Positions 62,742 to 64,000 of a DNA stretch of 64,000 bases are shown in pieces. Position 1 is the first letter of the stretch. The number at the start of each line of letters is the position of its first letter. The translations under genes were made by a program, and so were the position numbers. The stretch comes from Streptomyces albofaciens JCM 4342 (GTDB lineage: Bacteria; Actinomycetota; Actinomycetes; Streptomycetales; Streptomycetaceae), in NCBI RefSeq assembly GCF_008634025.1, contig NZ_PDCM01000002.1, positions 2,567,001-2,631,000 of the forward strand. The letters are read 5' to 3'. The notes under the pieces were generated by a model. The model worked only from the letters and a program-made list of their open reading frames with translations, was not told where the DNA came from and ran no database searches.

Positions 62742-63908
62742 TCAAGGGCCTCCTCGCCGGGCGACCGAAGGGGCTGCGGACGCCCGAGCCAACTCCCACA
62801 CAGCACCACACCTTTGAACGAATCCCAGCGACTGCAGCTCGAAGAGCTTGCCTTGTGTCACTTCCTCTGCCATTCCTGACTCCCGCGCCAGTCGTCGCAA
62901 GTCCGCACCACCCCGCGCGGGGACCGCTTCGAGCACCCGGCTCGCCACCGGGTCGAGCAGATCGCGGGCGAGCACAGGACCGCGCTGGACGGGGGCAAGC
63001 TCGCCGATGCTGCCGACCAGCTCGATGATCTCGGCAGCGTTGGTGACGACGACGGCTTCACCCTGCAGCAGTTGATGAACGCCGGCCGACAGTCCGCTGG
63101 TGACCGGCCCTGGCACTCCCATGGTGAACCGGCCCAGCCCCGCCGCCCGCCGTGCCGTGACCAGCGATCCGCTGCGCAGTTCGGCCTCCACGACAACCGT
63201 TCCCCGGGTGAGGGCCGCGATGAGGCGGTTCCGCATGATGAAACGGCTCCGGCTCGGGTGATCTCCCGGCGGCAACTCCGCGATCACCAAACCCTGTTCC
63301 GCGACTCGCCCGATCAACTCGGTGTGTCCCCGCGGGTAGGCGTAGTCGACGCCGGAGGCGAGCACGGCGACCGTAGCTCCTTCGGCGGCCAGGGCACCTC
63401 TGTGAGCCGCTCCGTCCACTCCGTAAGCAGCCCCGGACACCACGGTCCAGCCACGGTCGGCCAGGCTCGCGCCCAGGGTGGCCGCCATATGTGCGCCGTA
63501 GTCCGTGCAAGCCCTGGAGCCGACGATCGCCACGGACCGCAGCGCCCACAAGCGCAGGTTCGCCCTGCCACGTACCCACAGGCCGATCGGCCTGCCGTCC
63601 TCCAAGTCGTCCAACTGCCGCGGCCACTCATCGTCCCCGGGACACACGAACCGGCCGCCGAGCGCGGTGATAGCCGCGAGATCCTCGGTCGGCTTGTCCA
63701 CCACGTCCAACCGGGTCGCCCGCAGGCGTAGCCCCTCGAACTTCTCCGCCGACACCCCCGTCGGCATCTCCCGTTCGCCGACCAGGGACTGTACGAGGTG
63801 TACGGGCGTCGTCCGCCCCAGCCATCGCCCCACCGTCTCGTCACCGGGCTCGACGATGCGCGTCAACGCCGCGCGCGCCTTCCTCTCCTCCTCTCCTACT
63901 TCACGCAT
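62742..63908 (-). CDS. dprA: DNA-processing protein DprA
   Basis: A 388-residue DprA/Smf protein that loads RecA on incoming single strands. The Rossmann core has SVAIVGSRACTDYGAHMA (~129-146), SGAAYGVDGAAHRGALAAEGATVAVLASGVDYAYPRGH and ELPPGDHPSRSRFIMRNRLIAALT. A C-terminal winged-helix part (~310-370) ends the protein. The start ATG at 63908 overlaps the end of a frame from upstream. In actinobacteria it follows a ComM/YifB-type Mg-chelatase gene, whose end may be just beyond. Confidence 0.93.
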   Translation of the reverse strand: MREVGEEERKARAALTRIVEPGDETVGRWLGRTTPVHLVQSLVGEREMPTGVSAEKFEGLRLRATRLDVVDKPTEDLAAITALGGRFVCPGDDEWPRQLDDLEDGRPIGLWVRGRANLRLWALRSVAIVGSRACTDYGAHMAATLGASLADRGWTVVSGAAYGVDGAAHRGALAAEGATVAVLASGVDYAYPRGHTELIGRVAEQGLVIAELPPGDHPSRSRFIMRNRLIAALTRGTVVVEAELRSGSLVTARRAAGLGRFTMGVPGPVTSGLSAGVHQLLQGEAVVVTNAAEIIELVGSIGELAPVQRGPVLARDLLDPVASRVLEAVPARGGADLRRLARESGMAEEVTQGKLFELQSLGFVQRCGAVWELARASAAPSVARRGGP

Positions 63909-64000
63909 GTGTTTCCCATCCCTTGCTGGTCGCCGAGAAGTTCACGTTCCCCCGCACGTTCCCGCTCCTTTCCGTTGGCGCTCCCACGCCAGTCGGGCAG
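63909..64000 (-). other. window edge upstream of dprA, possible 3' tail of an upstream gene
   Basis: By genus-typical order a ComM/YifB-like ATPase gene should end here on the minus strand. Three minus frames stay open to the window edge; one stops at 63903-63901, overlapping the dprA start. None shows a recognisable motif in these 92 bases, so no CDS is called. Confidence 0.3.

Overview
The window is a piece of a Streptomyces chromosome. The DNA has very high GC with strong GC3 bias, GTG and TTG starts are common, and many genes overlap by ATGA or GTGA. The sporulation sigma factor WhiG lies beside DprA and the rpsB-tsf-pyrH-frr-cdsA block. From memory, gene order (dxr ... gabT ... potABC ... 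add ... rlmN, cdsA, frr, pyrH, tsf, rpsB ... whiG, dprA) follows the S. coelicolor stretch from dxr down to whiG. No comparison was run.

Layout: 1-9.6 kb holds the 5' end of dxr, a DUF1963 protein, an acyl-CoA dehydrogenase, a two-component system, and a PucR regulator with a succinate-semialdehyde-type aldehyde dehydrogenase, then RidA. 9.6-14.4 kb holds a conjugation-type ATPase, gabT and a PAP2 phosphatase. 14.4-25.9 kb is an accessory biosynthetic cluster. 26-43.5 kb is a polyamine/GABA catabolism region (potABC, FAD amine oxidase, two aminobutyraldehyde dehydrogenases, PotD, a Lrp/AsnC regulator and a class III aminotransferase), interleaved with add, a GDPD, a NADAR protein and others. 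44-48.3 kb holds an atypical ABC pair, a LOG protein and a DMT-type membrane protein. 48.3-52.4 kb is a thiamine ABC operon under a TPP riboswitch. 52.4-58.3 kb holds rlmN, cdsA, frr, pyrH, tsf and rpsB. 59-64 kb holds an M23 peptidase, a TetR regulator, whiG and dprA, separated by repeat-rich spacers.

The most interesting part is the cluster at 14.4-25.9 kb. It pairs an isonitrile synthase (PvcA/IsnA family) and an Fe(II)/2-oxoglutarate oxygenase with a GT1 glycosyltransferase and a deoxyaminosugar pathway: RmlA, RmlB, 2,3-dehydratase, two DegT aminotransferases and a C-methyltransferase. A LuxR-type regulator is also present. The likely product is a glycosylated aromatic isonitrile bearing a branched, probably 3,4-diamino, deoxysugar. 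Two regulatory signs tie it together: a TTA (bldA) codon early in the oxygenase gene, which overlaps the synthase gene, and a nearly identical 34-bp element in both internal promoter regions. The cluster appears inserted between gabT and the potABC/oxidase genes, splitting a polyamine/GABA catabolic neighbourhood.
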